Part shown: positions 1 through 11,777 of the stretch, one piece after another
How positions within the stretch are numbered: position 1 is the stretch's first letter
How the letters are laid out: each line of letters starts with the position of its first letter
Source: Neorhizobium petrolearium
GTDB taxonomy: Bacteria > Pseudomonadota > Alphaproteobacteria > Rhizobiales > Rhizobiaceae
Assembly: GCF_017873175.1 (NCBI RefSeq)
Contig: NZ_JAGGJW010000007.1
Span: 248,001 to 312,000 of the forward strand
DNA: 64,000 bases
Reading direction: 5' to 3'
Made by a program: the position numbers and the translations under genes
The notes under the pieces: generated by a model
The model's database searches: none
What the model was told of the DNA's origin: nothing
What the model saw: the letters and a program-made list of their open reading frames with translations, nothing else

Positions 1-123
1 CAGCACAAAGGCGATCAGCACGCCCGCTGCCGCGATGAAGTAACCTTCGGCGGCAGAAAACCGACGACTTAAGAAAGATTGGATGAAATCATCCGTTCTA
101 TCGGCGACCGTGCGCATATCCAT
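1..123 (-). CDS. TctB-like small subunit of a tripartite tricarboxylate transporter (partial, N-terminal 41 codons)
   Basis: Reading leftward from an ATG at 123, an open frame runs off the window edge. It encodes a charged N-terminus followed by a hydrophobic stretch (AAAGVLIAFVL) that looks like the first membrane helix. A GGTGAG ribosome-binding site lies six bases upstream. It follows tctC on the same strand, which is the usual order tctC-tctB-tctA, so it is most likely the four-helix small membrane subunit of the transporter. The identification rests mainly on position and helix character because only the start is visible. The TctA large subunit would lie beyond the left edge. Confidence 0.55.
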   Translation of the reverse strand, partial: MDMRTVADRTDDFIQSFLSRRFSAAEGYFIAAAGVLIAFVL

Positions 124-310
124 GATGCTCACCCGCCGCCGACTGCTCGAAGAAAAATCCCTTCCATCTGTGCATACGAAACCCAGCTGCCTCTCCCGGA
201 ACGACTTTTAGCATGATGTATGACACAACGTCCAATAGGGGGATGGTCACACTCTCGGCAGTGCATATGCTTTTTTCGTGTTTGCCCAAATAAAGAGAGA
301 TGGTCCGGTT

Positions 311-343
311 CTGAAAAAGAAAAGCGGTGCTTACGCCGCTTTT
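311..343 (-). terminator. Candidate intrinsic terminator after tctC
   Basis: An 8-bp stem (AAAAGCGG / CCGCTTTT) with an 8-base loop is followed on the minus strand by a T-rich run. It lies about 50 bases past the tctC stop. Since tctB continues downstream on the same strand, it probably lowers read-through from the abundant binding-protein message to the membrane subunits rather than ending the operon. Confidence 0.5.
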
Positions 344-392
344 CGCCGGTGACGGCCAGTCTTCTGAACTGATTGTGGCGAATTGGGCCACG

Positions 393-1373
393 TTATTGCT
401 GCGGGATGTTGGCGATTTTGACGTAGTCTGCCCAGGCTGCGACTTCTTTCTTCAAGTATTCCTGGCCTTCGTCCGGCGTGCTGATGAAGACATCGCCGCC
501 CTGATCGGTCACGAACTTCCTGACGTCGTCCTGGCTGAGGACTTCCTTGGTCCAGCCATTGATCTTGTCGACGATGTCCTTCGGCGTTTCAGAGGGAACC
601 ATCATGGCAAACCAGCCGACCTGATCCATCGGATATCCTTCCTCCGTCATGGTCGGAACGTCAGGTGCACCTGGAATGCGCTTGGCAGAGCTGACGGCCA
701 ACAGGCGGTAGCGGCCCTCGCGAAGCTGGGAGAGCGAGAAAACCGGATCCTGGGCTGCGAACGTCATCGCGCCGCTCATGATATCGTTCATCGAATCGGC
801 GCTGCTCTTGTAGGAGACCTCAACCGTCTCCAGGCCGGCCTTCTCCTTGTAGATCGCGGCCAGAACCTTGCCGGAAGTGTTGTTGACGGCGTAGCTTGCG
901 TTCGAACCTTCCTTCTTCAGGTATTCGGTGAGTTCCTTCATATTCTTGATCGGGCTGGAAACCGGTACGGCGATCATGTGCGGCTGCTTGTTGATCGTTG
1001 CGGCGATCTGAAGGTCCTTTACGACATCGATCGGCGGCTTCTTGAACATGTGCATATTGCCGGCGACGGCGCTGCCGGTGTGGAAGAAGATGGTATAGCC
1101 GTCCGGCTTTGCGCGGGCGACGTATTCGGCGGCGATATTGCCGCCGGCACCCGGTTTGTTCTCCACGATGATCGTCGCACCCGAGAGCTTTGCGATCTTT
1201 TCCGCGAAGTAGCGGACGATGACGTCTGCGCCGCTGCCGGCCGGAAACGCACAGATCATGCTGATAGTCTGGCTTGGAAAATCCGCCTGGGCAGCGGCTG
1301 GCGACAACCCGAGGAAGGAGCCTCCGAATGCGAGCGAGGCTGCAAGCATGAAACGACGAGTGATCTTCTGCAT
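393..1373 (-). CDS. tctC: Tripartite tricarboxylate transporter substrate-binding protein (Bug/TctC family)
   Basis: This 326-residue protein has a cleavable signal peptide with an Arg-Arg start and an AAAQA-like cleavage region near residue 29. It then has the typical Bug-family opening, ISMICAFPAGSGADVIVRYF, and the family motifs NKPGAGGNIAAEYVARAKPDGYT. Such proteins bind carboxylic or aromatic acids in the periplasm and deliver them to TctAB. The ATG at 1373 has a GGAGGA site six bases ahead. It is transcribed away from the UbiD gene and heads the transporter operon cut by the left edge. The ligand cannot be read from sequence. The neighbouring decarboxylase suggests an aromatic or unsaturated carboxylate. 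Confidence 0.88.
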   Translation of the reverse strand: MQKITRRFMLAASLAFGGSFLGLSPAAAQADFPSQTISMICAFPAGSGADVIVRYFAEKIAKLSGATIIVENKPGAGGNIAAEYVARAKPDGYTIFFHTGSAVAGNMHMFKKPPIDVVKDLQIAATINKQPHMIAVPVSSPIKNMKELTEYLKKEGSNASYAVNNTSGKVLAAIYKEKAGLETVEVSYKSSADSMNDIMSGAMTFAAQDPVFSLSQLREGRYRLLAVSSAKRIPGAPDVPTMTEEGYPMDQVGWFAMMVPSETPKDIVDKINGWTKEVLSQDDVRKFVTDQGGDVFISTPDEGQEYLKKEVAAWADYVKIANIPQQ

Positions 1374-1529
1374 AAAGTTCCTCCCAATGAACGACCCGGC
1401 GTTGCATCAAAGCCGGTCAGTCGCGTCTCCCAATGCGACTTTATGCAACATTGTATAATTATATTTGATTTAATCAACTGTTGTGGATAGAAAACGACGC
1501 ACGCAAAACTGCTTCCGGGAGAGGACAGA
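1374..1529. promoter_or_regulatory. Divergent tctC/ubiD control region with stacked palindromes
   Basis: The 156-bp gap between the divergent genes is AT-rich in its middle. It holds three close dyads: TATAATTATA (1454-1463), TTGATT-T-AATCAA (1465-1477, perfect 6-bp arms) and CAAC-T-GTTG (1475-1483). Such an array is expected for binding of a local repressor or activator, but no regulator gene lies beside it inside the window. Both genes have good ribosome-binding sites at its edges, GGAGGA for tctC and GAGAGGA for the UbiD gene. Confidence 0.55.
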
Positions 1530-3071
1530 ATGACCATCAACACGACAACCAGATCCGCTGCCGCGCTCGACCTTGACCGCTTTCGGCTCAGGAATTTTGT
1601 CGAGGGCTTGAATGCCGATGAGTTGGATGTCCGGGGGGAGAAAGTCGACCTCGCCGACGTCGCGGCCATCCTGCAGAACAATCCGAAGGCTGTCTGGTTC
1701 AGGAATGTCGGCCCGGAGGGGCAGGAACTGGTCGGCAACGTCGTCGGCAGCCGGTCGCGCCTTGCCAAGGCTTTCGGCGTACCGGCGGGCGAGGTGGCGC
1801 TCGAAATGCGCCGCCGCCTGTCGCTGAAACCCGAACTCGTCAAACTTTCGAAGGATGAGGCTCCGGTGCAGCAGGTCGTTTTGACCGGTGTGGATGCCGA
1901 TCTTCTTAAATTGCCTGTCCACGTCCAGCACGCGCTCGACGGTGCGCCCTATATATCGGCAACGATCGATTACACGATCGACCCCAAGAACGGCCGCTAC
2001 AATTGCGGCATGCGACGCCTGATGTTGCGTGGCCCGCAGGAAGCCGGTGTCGACCTGATCGCGCCCAGTGATCTTCGCGTCATGTATATGGCTTCTGCCG
2101 AACGCGGCGAGCGCCTTAACGTCGCCTATGTGGTTGGGTGCCATCCAATCGACATGGTTTCAGCGACGATGAAGGAGCCTGTCGATGAGCTCGAACTCAT
2201 TTCCTCGCTGAGGGCCGCGCCGCTGCCGGTCGTCAAATGCGTTACGAACGACATCATGGTGCCGGCCGACGCCGAAATGGTCATTGAAGGCTATTTCGAC
2301 GAGCGTGGCTATGTCGAAAAGGAAGGCCCCTATGGCGAGTATCTCGGCTATTACGGCGTCGTGAAGACCAATCCGGTTTTCCACGTCACTGCGATCACTC
2401 ACCGCAAGGATGCGCTGTTCCAGACCGCCACCATCAGCGGCAATCGCATGGACTATACTGATACGTCCAATCTTGAGGCGCTCCGCATGGAGATGAACGT
2501 CTGGAAGATTCTTGGCGAGGTGGTGCGCCAGCCGGTTGCCGTCTATGCGCCGGTCGCCGCCGGGGGCTCGATGAGCATGCGCTTTTCCATCCGCCAGACC
2601 TATCCGGGCGAAGCGCGTTCTGCACTCTATGCGGTCCTTGGCGCGGTCGGCGTCAAGAACGTCTTCGTTGTCGATCCAGACATCGATATCTTCGACGACA
2701 GTCAGATGGAATGGGCGTTCGGCACGCGTTTCCAGGCGGACCGCGACCTCGTGGTTGCCACAGGCGTGCGGCTGTCGCCTCTCGATCCCTCGCTGCACGG
2801 CGCCCGTTCCGGCGCGAAAGCCGGTTACGATCTGACCTGGCCGGTGCAGCATGCGCAGAACTGGGAACTGGTGACGCCGCAGGCTCCTTCCTATCCCGGC
2901 GAGCGTTATCCTTCACTCGAGGCGGCGCTGAAAGCAGGCCCGAAACATTTCGAGGAATTGATGGCTGCCGTCGGCAGCCGTGATGGCCGGGAAGTGGTGC
3001 GCGAGCTCGACACCTTCCGGTCGAGTGGGCTGGAGCGCGACGAGCGCGGCCGTTATTACCTTCCGAAGTAA
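1530..3071 (+). CDS. UbiD-family prenylated-FMN-dependent decarboxylase
   Basis: The 513-residue product has the UbiD signatures. EGPYGEYLGYY (about residues 265-275) supplies the catalytic Glu and metal/cofactor contacts, and DPDIDIFDDSQMEWAF (about 382-397) carries the acidic motif conserved in the C-terminal half. Family members reversibly decarboxylate aromatic or alpha,beta-unsaturated acids using prenylated FMN made by UbiX. No UbiX homologue is in the window. Divergence from a tripartite acid transporter suggests a catabolic enzyme acting on an imported acid rather than the ubiquinone-pathway enzyme. The exact substrate is unknown. The ATG at 1530 follows GAGAGGACAG. A hairpin at 3112-3138 ends the transcript. 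Confidence 0.87.
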   Translation: MTINTTTRSAAALDLDRFRLRNFVEGLNADELDVRGEKVDLADVAAILQNNPKAVWFRNVGPEGQELVGNVVGSRSRLAKAFGVPAGEVALEMRRRLSLKPELVKLSKDEAPVQQVVLTGVDADLLKLPVHVQHALDGAPYISATIDYTIDPKNGRYNCGMRRLMLRGPQEAGVDLIAPSDLRVMYMASAERGERLNVAYVVGCHPIDMVSATMKEPVDELELISSLRAAPLPVVKCVTNDIMVPADAEMVIEGYFDERGYVEKEGPYGEYLGYYGVVKTNPVFHVTAITHRKDALFQTATISGNRMDYTDTSNLEALRMEMNVWKILGEVVRQPVAVYAPVAAGGSMSMRFSIRQTYPGEARSALYAVLGAVGVKNVFVVDPDIDIFDDSQMEWAFGTRFQADRDLVVATGVRLSPLDPSLHGARSGAKAGYDLTWPVQHAQNWELVTPQAPSYPGERYPSLEAALKAGPKHFEELMAAVGSRDGREVVRELDTFRSSGLERDERGRYYLPK

Positions 3072-3380
3072 ACTGGATTACATATCGGTACGTTGTGCCC
3101 AGCTGATGGGGCCTTCCGGCGAATGGTCCGGAAGGTTTCCATGTCGAGGTGATATCGGATCGTTCAATCCCTGAGGCTTTGTGCAGTTTCTCCACGACGT
3201 GGCGCAGGAGCGGCACGTGCAACTCCCGCGTACCAGAACTGGAACCAGGATTGCGACTTTAGGTATTTTTTAGTGTAGTGCGATGATGCTGTGGGAGTTT
3301 TTCAGCACTCGCTTGAATTCAATTGTCAATAGTCGCGGAAATTCTATAACCTGATATCGCATTGGCATCAGGGACGACGC
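3072..3380. other. Intergenic region between the UbiD gene and the kinase pseudogene
   Basis: The 309-bp stretch holds a terminator at its left end and an AT-rich, promoter-like right half (around 3255-3350). I found no convincing gene in it on either strand. Confidence 0.5.
3112..3138 (+). terminator. Intrinsic terminator of the UbiD gene
   Basis: Perfect 8-bp stem CCTTCCGG / CCGGAAGG with an 8-base loop, followed by TTTCC, 40 bases after the stop codon. Confidence 0.6.
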
Positions 3381-4012
3381 ATGTTCCGATTGACGGAGCT
3401 TTCCGACATCGACTTGGATCAGCTGTTCAATCTCCCGCCCAATTCCTATGTCCTTCTCGGCCGGGAATTGCGGCTCGTGGGGATCATCGATGCCTATCCC
3501 GCTGTTATCGGGCGCAGCTGCGAAGAGGCTCTCCTGGGAAATGTGTGCGATGCATTTTGCGAAGCGAGCCCGGTAACGGGACGATCGTTCACATCTGTCT
3601 GCCCCGCTCCATGGGCGAGGAGGGCGCCATAACCGAGAGCTCCGACGTGCCGATTACCGTGCTGCTGGTCGAAGACGAAGTCCTGATCCGCATATCGACG
3701 GCGGATCTTCTGCAGGATTCCGGCATGAGTGTCGTGGAAGCAGGCTCGGCCGATGAAGCGCTTGCCGCCATGGGAGACCATCCGGTCGACATCCTCGTCA
3801 CCGATGTGAATTTGCCGGAGATGAGCGGTCCGCAACTCATCCTGAAGATAAGGGAAACGCTGCCGCACCTGCCGGTTATCTTCGCGACGGGCGACAATAA
3901 CGTGCCCGGGATGGAGGAGCTCGAACATTCCGCGGTGATCGTCAAGCCGTACGAATACGAAATACTCGTCACCCATATCCGCGCCATGGTCCCGTGGCGA
4001 GCCGGCGCCTGA
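3381..4012 (+). pseudogene. Remnant of a PAS-containing hybrid histidine kinase: internal deletion plus frameshift, receiver domain intact
   Basis: From the ATG at 3381 (AGGGA site 7 bases upstream) the frame reads like the start of a rhizobial PAS kinase: MFRLTELSDIDLDQLFNL, then LLGRELRLVGIIDAY. After GNVCDAF, near 3558, sense is lost in this frame. Immediately afterwards the next frame reads SEPGNGTIVHICLPRS, which is the very end of a kinase ATP-binding domain, followed by a complete receiver domain (LLVEDE, phosphoacceptor Asp in ILVTDVNLPEMSG, FATGD, VKPYEY) ending at 4012. The PAS remainder, the dimerisation domain and most of the ATPase domain are therefore missing and the join is out of frame. 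The receiver could still be made from an internal ATG at 3611 (133 residues), though no strong ribosome site precedes it. A sequencing error cannot explain loss of several hundred residues. Confidence 0.75.
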
Positions 4013-4016
4013 GTCG

Positions 4017-4502
4017 CTAATCCTCTTTCATGCCGGTAGCCACTTCGGTCTTGCGCAGCAGCCAGAGGATGATGATGCCGATCATCGTTGCCGCGAACGC
4101 GACGACCCACATGCCGAATCCCACGCAAAGCCCGATGGCACCCGATAGCCACATGCTGGCGCCGGTGGTCAACCCCTTCACGTCGCCGCGCGTGTAGATG
4201 ATTACTCCGGCGGCCAGGAAAGCGATTCCGGCCGTGACCGCCTCGATAAGGCGGACGGGATCGATCCGGACGGTATTCGGTAGATCGCCGAATTCGTGCA
4301 TGATTTGAAGGCCGACGAGTGTGAACACTGCGGCAGCAAGCCCGATCAGCATATTGGTGCGCAAACCGGCCGGGTTCCTGCGGAATTCCCGTTCGAGGCC
4401 GATGAGGCCGCAGAAAATTGTGGCGCCAATCAATCTTGTCAGCAGCACGCCGATCGTCACGGGCGCCTCGTGCGAAAATTCCTGAGCGAGACTGTTCAGC
4501 AT
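4017..4502 (-). CDS. MgtC/SapB-family inner-membrane protein
   Basis: The 161-residue protein has the MgtC N-terminal domain: RLIGATIFCGLIGLEREFRRNPAGLRTNML, read as several pieces, with the conserved GLERE and GLRTN motifs, and about four hydrophobic helices. The family is linked to magnesium-limited growth and intracellular survival. The long C-terminal ACT-like domain of virulence MgtC is absent, so this is the short SapB-like form. A GTG at 4538 would add 12 residues, but the ATG at 4502 sits just before the conserved part and is preferred. It converges on the kinase pseudogene with only four bases between them. Confidence 0.8.
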   Translation of the reverse strand: MLNSLAQEFSHEAPVTIGVLLTRLIGATIFCGLIGLEREFRRNPAGLRTNMLIGLAAAVFTLVGLQIMHEFGDLPNTVRIDPVRLIEAVTAGIAFLAAGVIIYTRGDVKGLTTGASMWLSGAIGLCVGFGMWVVAFAATMIGIIILWLLRKTEVATGMKED

Positions 4503-4585
4503 GAGCGGTCGAGTTCCGATGTCACGTTTCAATGACACAGGAACTGGTCCAGGCTCTTATGGTTCCGTCGCTGTCGTTGATGCTT

Positions 4586-5842
4586 TCAGATATGCCCGCC
4601 GGCCTCAGCGATGACCTTGGTCAGGCTGCCGGCTGCCGGAAAGAGCGGGATGAGGCAGGCCTGCAGGGCGTGATAGATGTCCCCCTTACCAGGAAACAGG
4701 GTATGGGCCGGGACGAGGTCTTCGGTCAGTTCCTCGTGCCAGCCGCCGTTTCCATGATCGATGAACCGGTTCGCAATGGTTCCCCAGATCAGCCGGTAGC
4801 TGTCCTCATAGAAGCGATCCGCCGGCAGGAGCTCATTCAGAAAATGCGCCGCCCCCACCGCCTCGCACATTGGCCACCAGAGCTTGCTCACCTTGGCCGG
4901 CCTGTCCTGCCAGTCGAGCGTATAGAAGAAGCCGCCTTTTTGCTTGTCCCAACCGAGTGACATGGACTGTACGAAGAGCGATTTCGCGGCCTCGGGCATC
5001 CAGGCATGCTTCCTTTCGCCGAGGGTCCAGAGCTGCAATACGAGGCGAGCCCATTCCAGCCAGTGGCCGGGCGTCGTGCCGGCCGGACGGAACATCTCGT
5101 CGGGATGGTAATAGTCCTTGTCGATTGTCCATTCCGCATCGAAATGCTCGGCGACCCGGAAGCCGACACTGCCGGCACACCGGTGGATGACGAGATCGGC
5201 GATGCTTTCGGCCTTGTCGAGATAGGCTTTCTCGCCGGTCGCCTCGAAAGCGGCCATCAGCGCCTCTGTCAGGTGCATGTTGGAATTCTGGCCGCGATAG
5301 GTTCCGCCATCGACCGGCGTCCAGTCGCGATTGAATTCTTCCGCGATTGCGCCGTGGCGGGCTTCCCAGAATTTTGTCTCCAGGACTTCGGTGATGTCGG
5401 CCAACATCCGGTCGGCGATCGGGTGGCCGGCAACTTTGGCGGAGGCGGCGGCCAGCAATACGAAGGCATGGCCATAGCCCTGTTTGGCGGAATCGGCCGC
5501 GCCGTCGTCGTTCATCTGCCAGAAATAGCCGCCATGTTCCGTGTCGCGATGGCGTTCCCAGAGATAGCGCATGCCGTGGTCGATCACGTCACCGGAGCCG
5601 GGGCGGCCGAGCAGGTAGCCTATCGAGAAGCAGTGGACCATCCGCGCGGAAGCATGGATGCCCCGGGCCGGATTTGCGCCGCCGAGCGGCGCTCCCCGGT
5701 CATCGAGATCGAAGAAGCCACCTTTCGGGTTCATGGACCTGTATTGGAAGAAATCGAAGAGCCCGTCAGCCTGATCCAGCAGCCAGCGCCGATGATAGGG
5801 GAGGCTCGCCCAGTTGGCGGCTATCTGACTGTTGTCGCTCAT
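4586..5842 (-). CDS. AGE-family sugar epimerase/isomerase (N-acylglucosamine 2-epimerase or mannose-isomerase type)
   Basis: The 418-residue product has the (alpha/alpha)6-barrel pattern of AGE enzymes, with conserved His-containing motifs: GTTPGHWLEWARLVLQLW, KLWWPMCEAVGAAHFL and GNGGWHEELTEDL. Family members interconvert sugars at C2 (N-acetylmannosamine/N-acetylglucosamine or mannose/fructose), and the length fits. The open frame extends 41 codons further upstream, but the ATG at 5842 has a GAGG site at the right distance and starts the recognisable domain (NWASLPYHRRWLLDQADGLF). The specific sugar cannot be inferred. It is divergent from metH and probably unrelated to it. Confidence 0.8.
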   Translation of the reverse strand: MSDNSQIAANWASLPYHRRWLLDQADGLFDFFQYRSMNPKGGFFDLDDRGAPLGGANPARGIHASARMVHCFSIGYLLGRPGSGDVIDHGMRYLWERHRDTEHGGYFWQMNDDGAADSAKQGYGHAFVLLAAASAKVAGHPIADRMLADITEVLETKFWEARHGAIAEEFNRDWTPVDGGTYRGQNSNMHLTEALMAAFEATGEKAYLDKAESIADLVIHRCAGSVGFRVAEHFDAEWTIDKDYYHPDEMFRPAGTTPGHWLEWARLVLQLWTLGERKHAWMPEAAKSLFVQSMSLGWDKQKGGFFYTLDWQDRPAKVSKLWWPMCEAVGAAHFLNELLPADRFYEDSYRLIWGTIANRFIDHGNGGWHEELTEDLVPAHTLFPGKGDIYHALQACLIPLFPAAGSLTKVIAEAGGHI

Positions 5843-5961
5843 GGGATACCTCGGAATCTCTGGTGGGATACGCAGCTCAACGCCTATAACCCCAGGTCGG
5901 TTTCCTGTCATCGCTGAATCATCGATCTGGTCATATCGACTCCGATTCAAGTTATATATTG

Positions 5962-5980
5962 ACATAAAGATATGTTTATG
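5962..5980 (+). promoter_or_regulatory. Candidate SahR-type operator upstream of metH
   Basis: A perfect dyad ACATA-AAGA-TATGT (5962-5975) continues into TTATG. The 17 bases 5964-5980 are the exact reverse complement of 35015-35031 in front of the ArsR-methyltransferase regulator and metF. The site lies 38 bases upstream of the metH start codon, suitable for blocking a promoter. Confidence 0.65.
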
Positions 5981-6017
5981 CGGTTATTGAGCGATCCAAA
6001 GATGATAAGGATATGAC

Positions 6018-9791
<3,774 letters not shown>

Positions 9792-9905
9792 GGCCAAGGT
9801 CATCATCCTTTGGCTTGTCCGGAGGATGATCTACTGAGTTCCGGGAGAAAACACGGCAGATGCTCGGGATAGACTCGAGCATGACTTTAAAAAACGTCGC
9901 CCCCA

Positions 9906-10967
9906 TCACTCGCGGACGATCAGGAAGTCGCTGGCGTTGAAGCGCAGCGTCACGGTCTCACCCGCCTGCGGCATGACGGCGTCCGGTGCATTGAACATGT
10001 CGAAGGAAATCTGGTTGCCGCCGACGTCGATCTTGGTGCGTATCACCGAGCCGAGGAAATGCGAGGAGGTGACCTTGCCGGTCAGCGACGTATCGCCTTT
10101 GGCGTTGTCGGAAAGCGAACCGGCTTCCGGGCGAAGTGCGATGGACAGTTTGTCGCCGCCTTTCAGCGCACCTACGGGTTCCCGCAACTTCACCACATTC
10201 TCGCCGACCTTGATGGTGTTGGCCGCCGGATCGACGACGGCCGCTTCGATTATGTTGAGCGTGCCGACGAAGGAGGCAACGAAGCGGGTGGCAGGACGGT
10301 TGTAGATTTCCGATGGCGTGCCGATCTGGTCGGCCCGACCGGCATTCATGACGACGATGCGGTCGGAAATCGACAACGCCTCTTCCTGGTCGTGGGTTAC
10401 GAAGACCGTAGTGATGCCGAGCCGGCTCTGGATCTGGCGAATTTCCTCGCGCAGCGATACGCGGATCTTGGCGTCGAGCGCCGAAAGCGGTTCGTCGAGC
10501 AGCAGGACTTGCGGTTTCGGGGCAAGCGCCCTCGCCAGTGCCACGCGCTGCTGCTGACCGCCGGACAACTGGTAGGGATAGCGGTCGGCGAGATGTTCCA
10601 GATGGATGAGTTCCAGCATCTCCTTCACGCGCGTCTCGATCTCGCTCTTCGGCTTGCCGGCAACCTTGAGGCCGAAGGCGACATTGTCGAAGACGTTCAT
10701 ATTCGGGAAAAGCGCATAGGCCTGGAAGACCATGCCGATGTTGCGCTGGTTGGTCTTGAGCCGGTTCTGGTTCTTGCCATTGATAACGACTGTTCCGTCG
10801 CTCGGGGCTTCGAAGCCGGCGATCATGCGCAGCACGGTGGTCTTGCCGCAGCCGGAGGGGCCGAGAAAGGAGACGAACTCTCCCTTTTCGATCGCCATAT
10901 TGAAGTCCTTCACGACCTGAACCTGTCCGAAACTCTTCTTGATGTTTTCGAGTACCAAGAACGACAT
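9906..10967 (-). CDS. ABC importer ATP-binding protein (PotA/FbpC type, with C-terminal TOBE region)
   Basis: The 353-residue ATPase carries Walker A GPSGCGKTT (about 36-44), signature LSGGQQQR, Walker B LLLDEPLSALD and a switch His in FVTHDQEEAL. A C-terminal TOBE-like regulatory extension follows residue 240. It energises the importer formed with the two permeases and binding protein upstream on the same strand, and is the last gene of that four-gene operon. The family includes polyamine, ferric-iron and 2-aminoethylphosphonate importers. Sequence alone does not settle the cargo. Confidence 0.9.
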   Translation of the reverse strand: MSFLVLENIKKSFGQVQVVKDFNMAIEKGEFVSFLGPSGCGKTTVLRMIAGFEAPSDGTVVINGKNQNRLKTNQRNIGMVFQAYALFPNMNVFDNVAFGLKVAGKPKSEIETRVKEMLELIHLEHLADRYPYQLSGGQQQRVALARALAPKPQVLLLDEPLSALDAKIRVSLREEIRQIQSRLGITTVFVTHDQEEALSISDRIVVMNAGRADQIGTPSEIYNRPATRFVASFVGTLNIIEAAVVDPAANTIKVGENVVKLREPVGALKGGDKLSIALRPEAGSLSDNAKGDTSLTGKVTSSHFLGSVIRTKIDVGGNQISFDMFNAPDAVMPQAGETVTLRFNASDFLIVRE

Positions 10968-10979
10968 GCAGGAAATTCC

Positions 10980-11777
10980 TCAAGGACGCGAAGGCGCCAG
11001 TTTGCTGAAACGGGACACGAGCTGGATGAGCCCCATCGAAAGCCAGGTGACGGCAAACGCGATGATGGCGAGCGCGGACGGCTCGTAGGCCTTGTTGGCG
11101 CCGACGAGTTGCAGGTAAGGGCCGAAGGCAGGGCGATTGAGAAGCGCTGCCATGGTGAATTCGCCCATGACGATCGCAAAGGTGATGAAGGCGCCGGACA
11201 ATACGCCCGACATGACGTTCGGAAAGATGCAGCGGAACATGATGGTCGGCCATTTGGCGCCCAGAATCTCGGCGGCCTCCGTCAGCGTTCTCACGTCGAT
11301 CGCCCGCATCGCCGTATCGACGGAACGATACATGTAGGGCAGAGAAAGCGTGATGTATGAGAGCACGAGCAGGGCGTTCGTGCCCTGGGTGGAGCCGGTG
11401 AAGGGCAGCCAGGACGAGGAATTGTAGAGGCGCAGGTAGCCGAAGACGATGACGATGGCCGGGATGACGAGCGGCATCAGGGTGATGAATTCGACGACCG
11501 GGCGCATCTGCGGCAGGCGCAGCCGTACCCAGTAGGCAGTCGGCACGACCAGCAGCATACCGAAGATGATGGTGAAGAGCGCCATCAGCATGGAGAAGCC
11601 GAAGGTCTCGCGAAACTGCATATCCGAGAAGACGGATTGATAGGCGTCGAGGGAATATTCGCCGCGCCGCATGCGCAGCGAGAACTCGAAGGTGCCGATC
11701 AGCGGCACGAAAAAGTAGATCAGACCGATGGCGATGGCGATCCAGGCCAGGATCTTGCTCGTCTTCATTTCTGCCAC
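10980..11777 (-). CDS. ABC importer permease (second inner-membrane subunit)
   Basis: The 265-residue protein has six predicted membrane segments and the permease EAA-type loop (LTEAAEILGAKWPTIMFRCIF) that contacts the ATPase. Its start overlaps the end of the preceding permease gene by 13 bases, which implies translational coupling. It forms the transmembrane pore with its partner. The closest general family is the PotC/FbpB-like group. Confidence 0.88.
   Translation of the reverse strand: MAEMKTSKILAWIAIAIGLIYFFVPLIGTFEFSLRMRRGEYSLDAYQSVFSDMQFRETFGFSMLMALFTIIFGMLLVVPTAYWVRLRLPQMRPVVEFITLMPLVIPAIVIVFGYLRLYNSSSWLPFTGSTQGTNALLVLSYITLSLPYMYRSVDTAMRAIDVRTLTEAAEILGAKWPTIMFRCIFPNVMSGVLSGAFITFAIVMGEFTMAALLNRPAFGPYLQLVGANKAYEPSALAIIAFAVTWLSMGLIQLVSRFSKLAPSRP

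Noticed and set aside
98..391. 97-codon minus-strand frame between tctC and tctB
   Set aside because: It overlaps the tctB start and the terminator hairpin, and its translation resembles no protein. The tctB-like frame is in another register.
3139..3225. Possible remnant of a regulator C-terminus on the minus strand (MHVPLLRHVVEKLHKASG)
   Set aside because: Only about 30 residues look protein-like and no adjoining domain is visible, so it cannot be supported.
5843..6017. SAM or cobalamin riboswitch before metH
   Set aside because: The leader is short and lacks the conserved SAM-II, SAM-I or B12-box sequences. The dyad operator explains regulation better.
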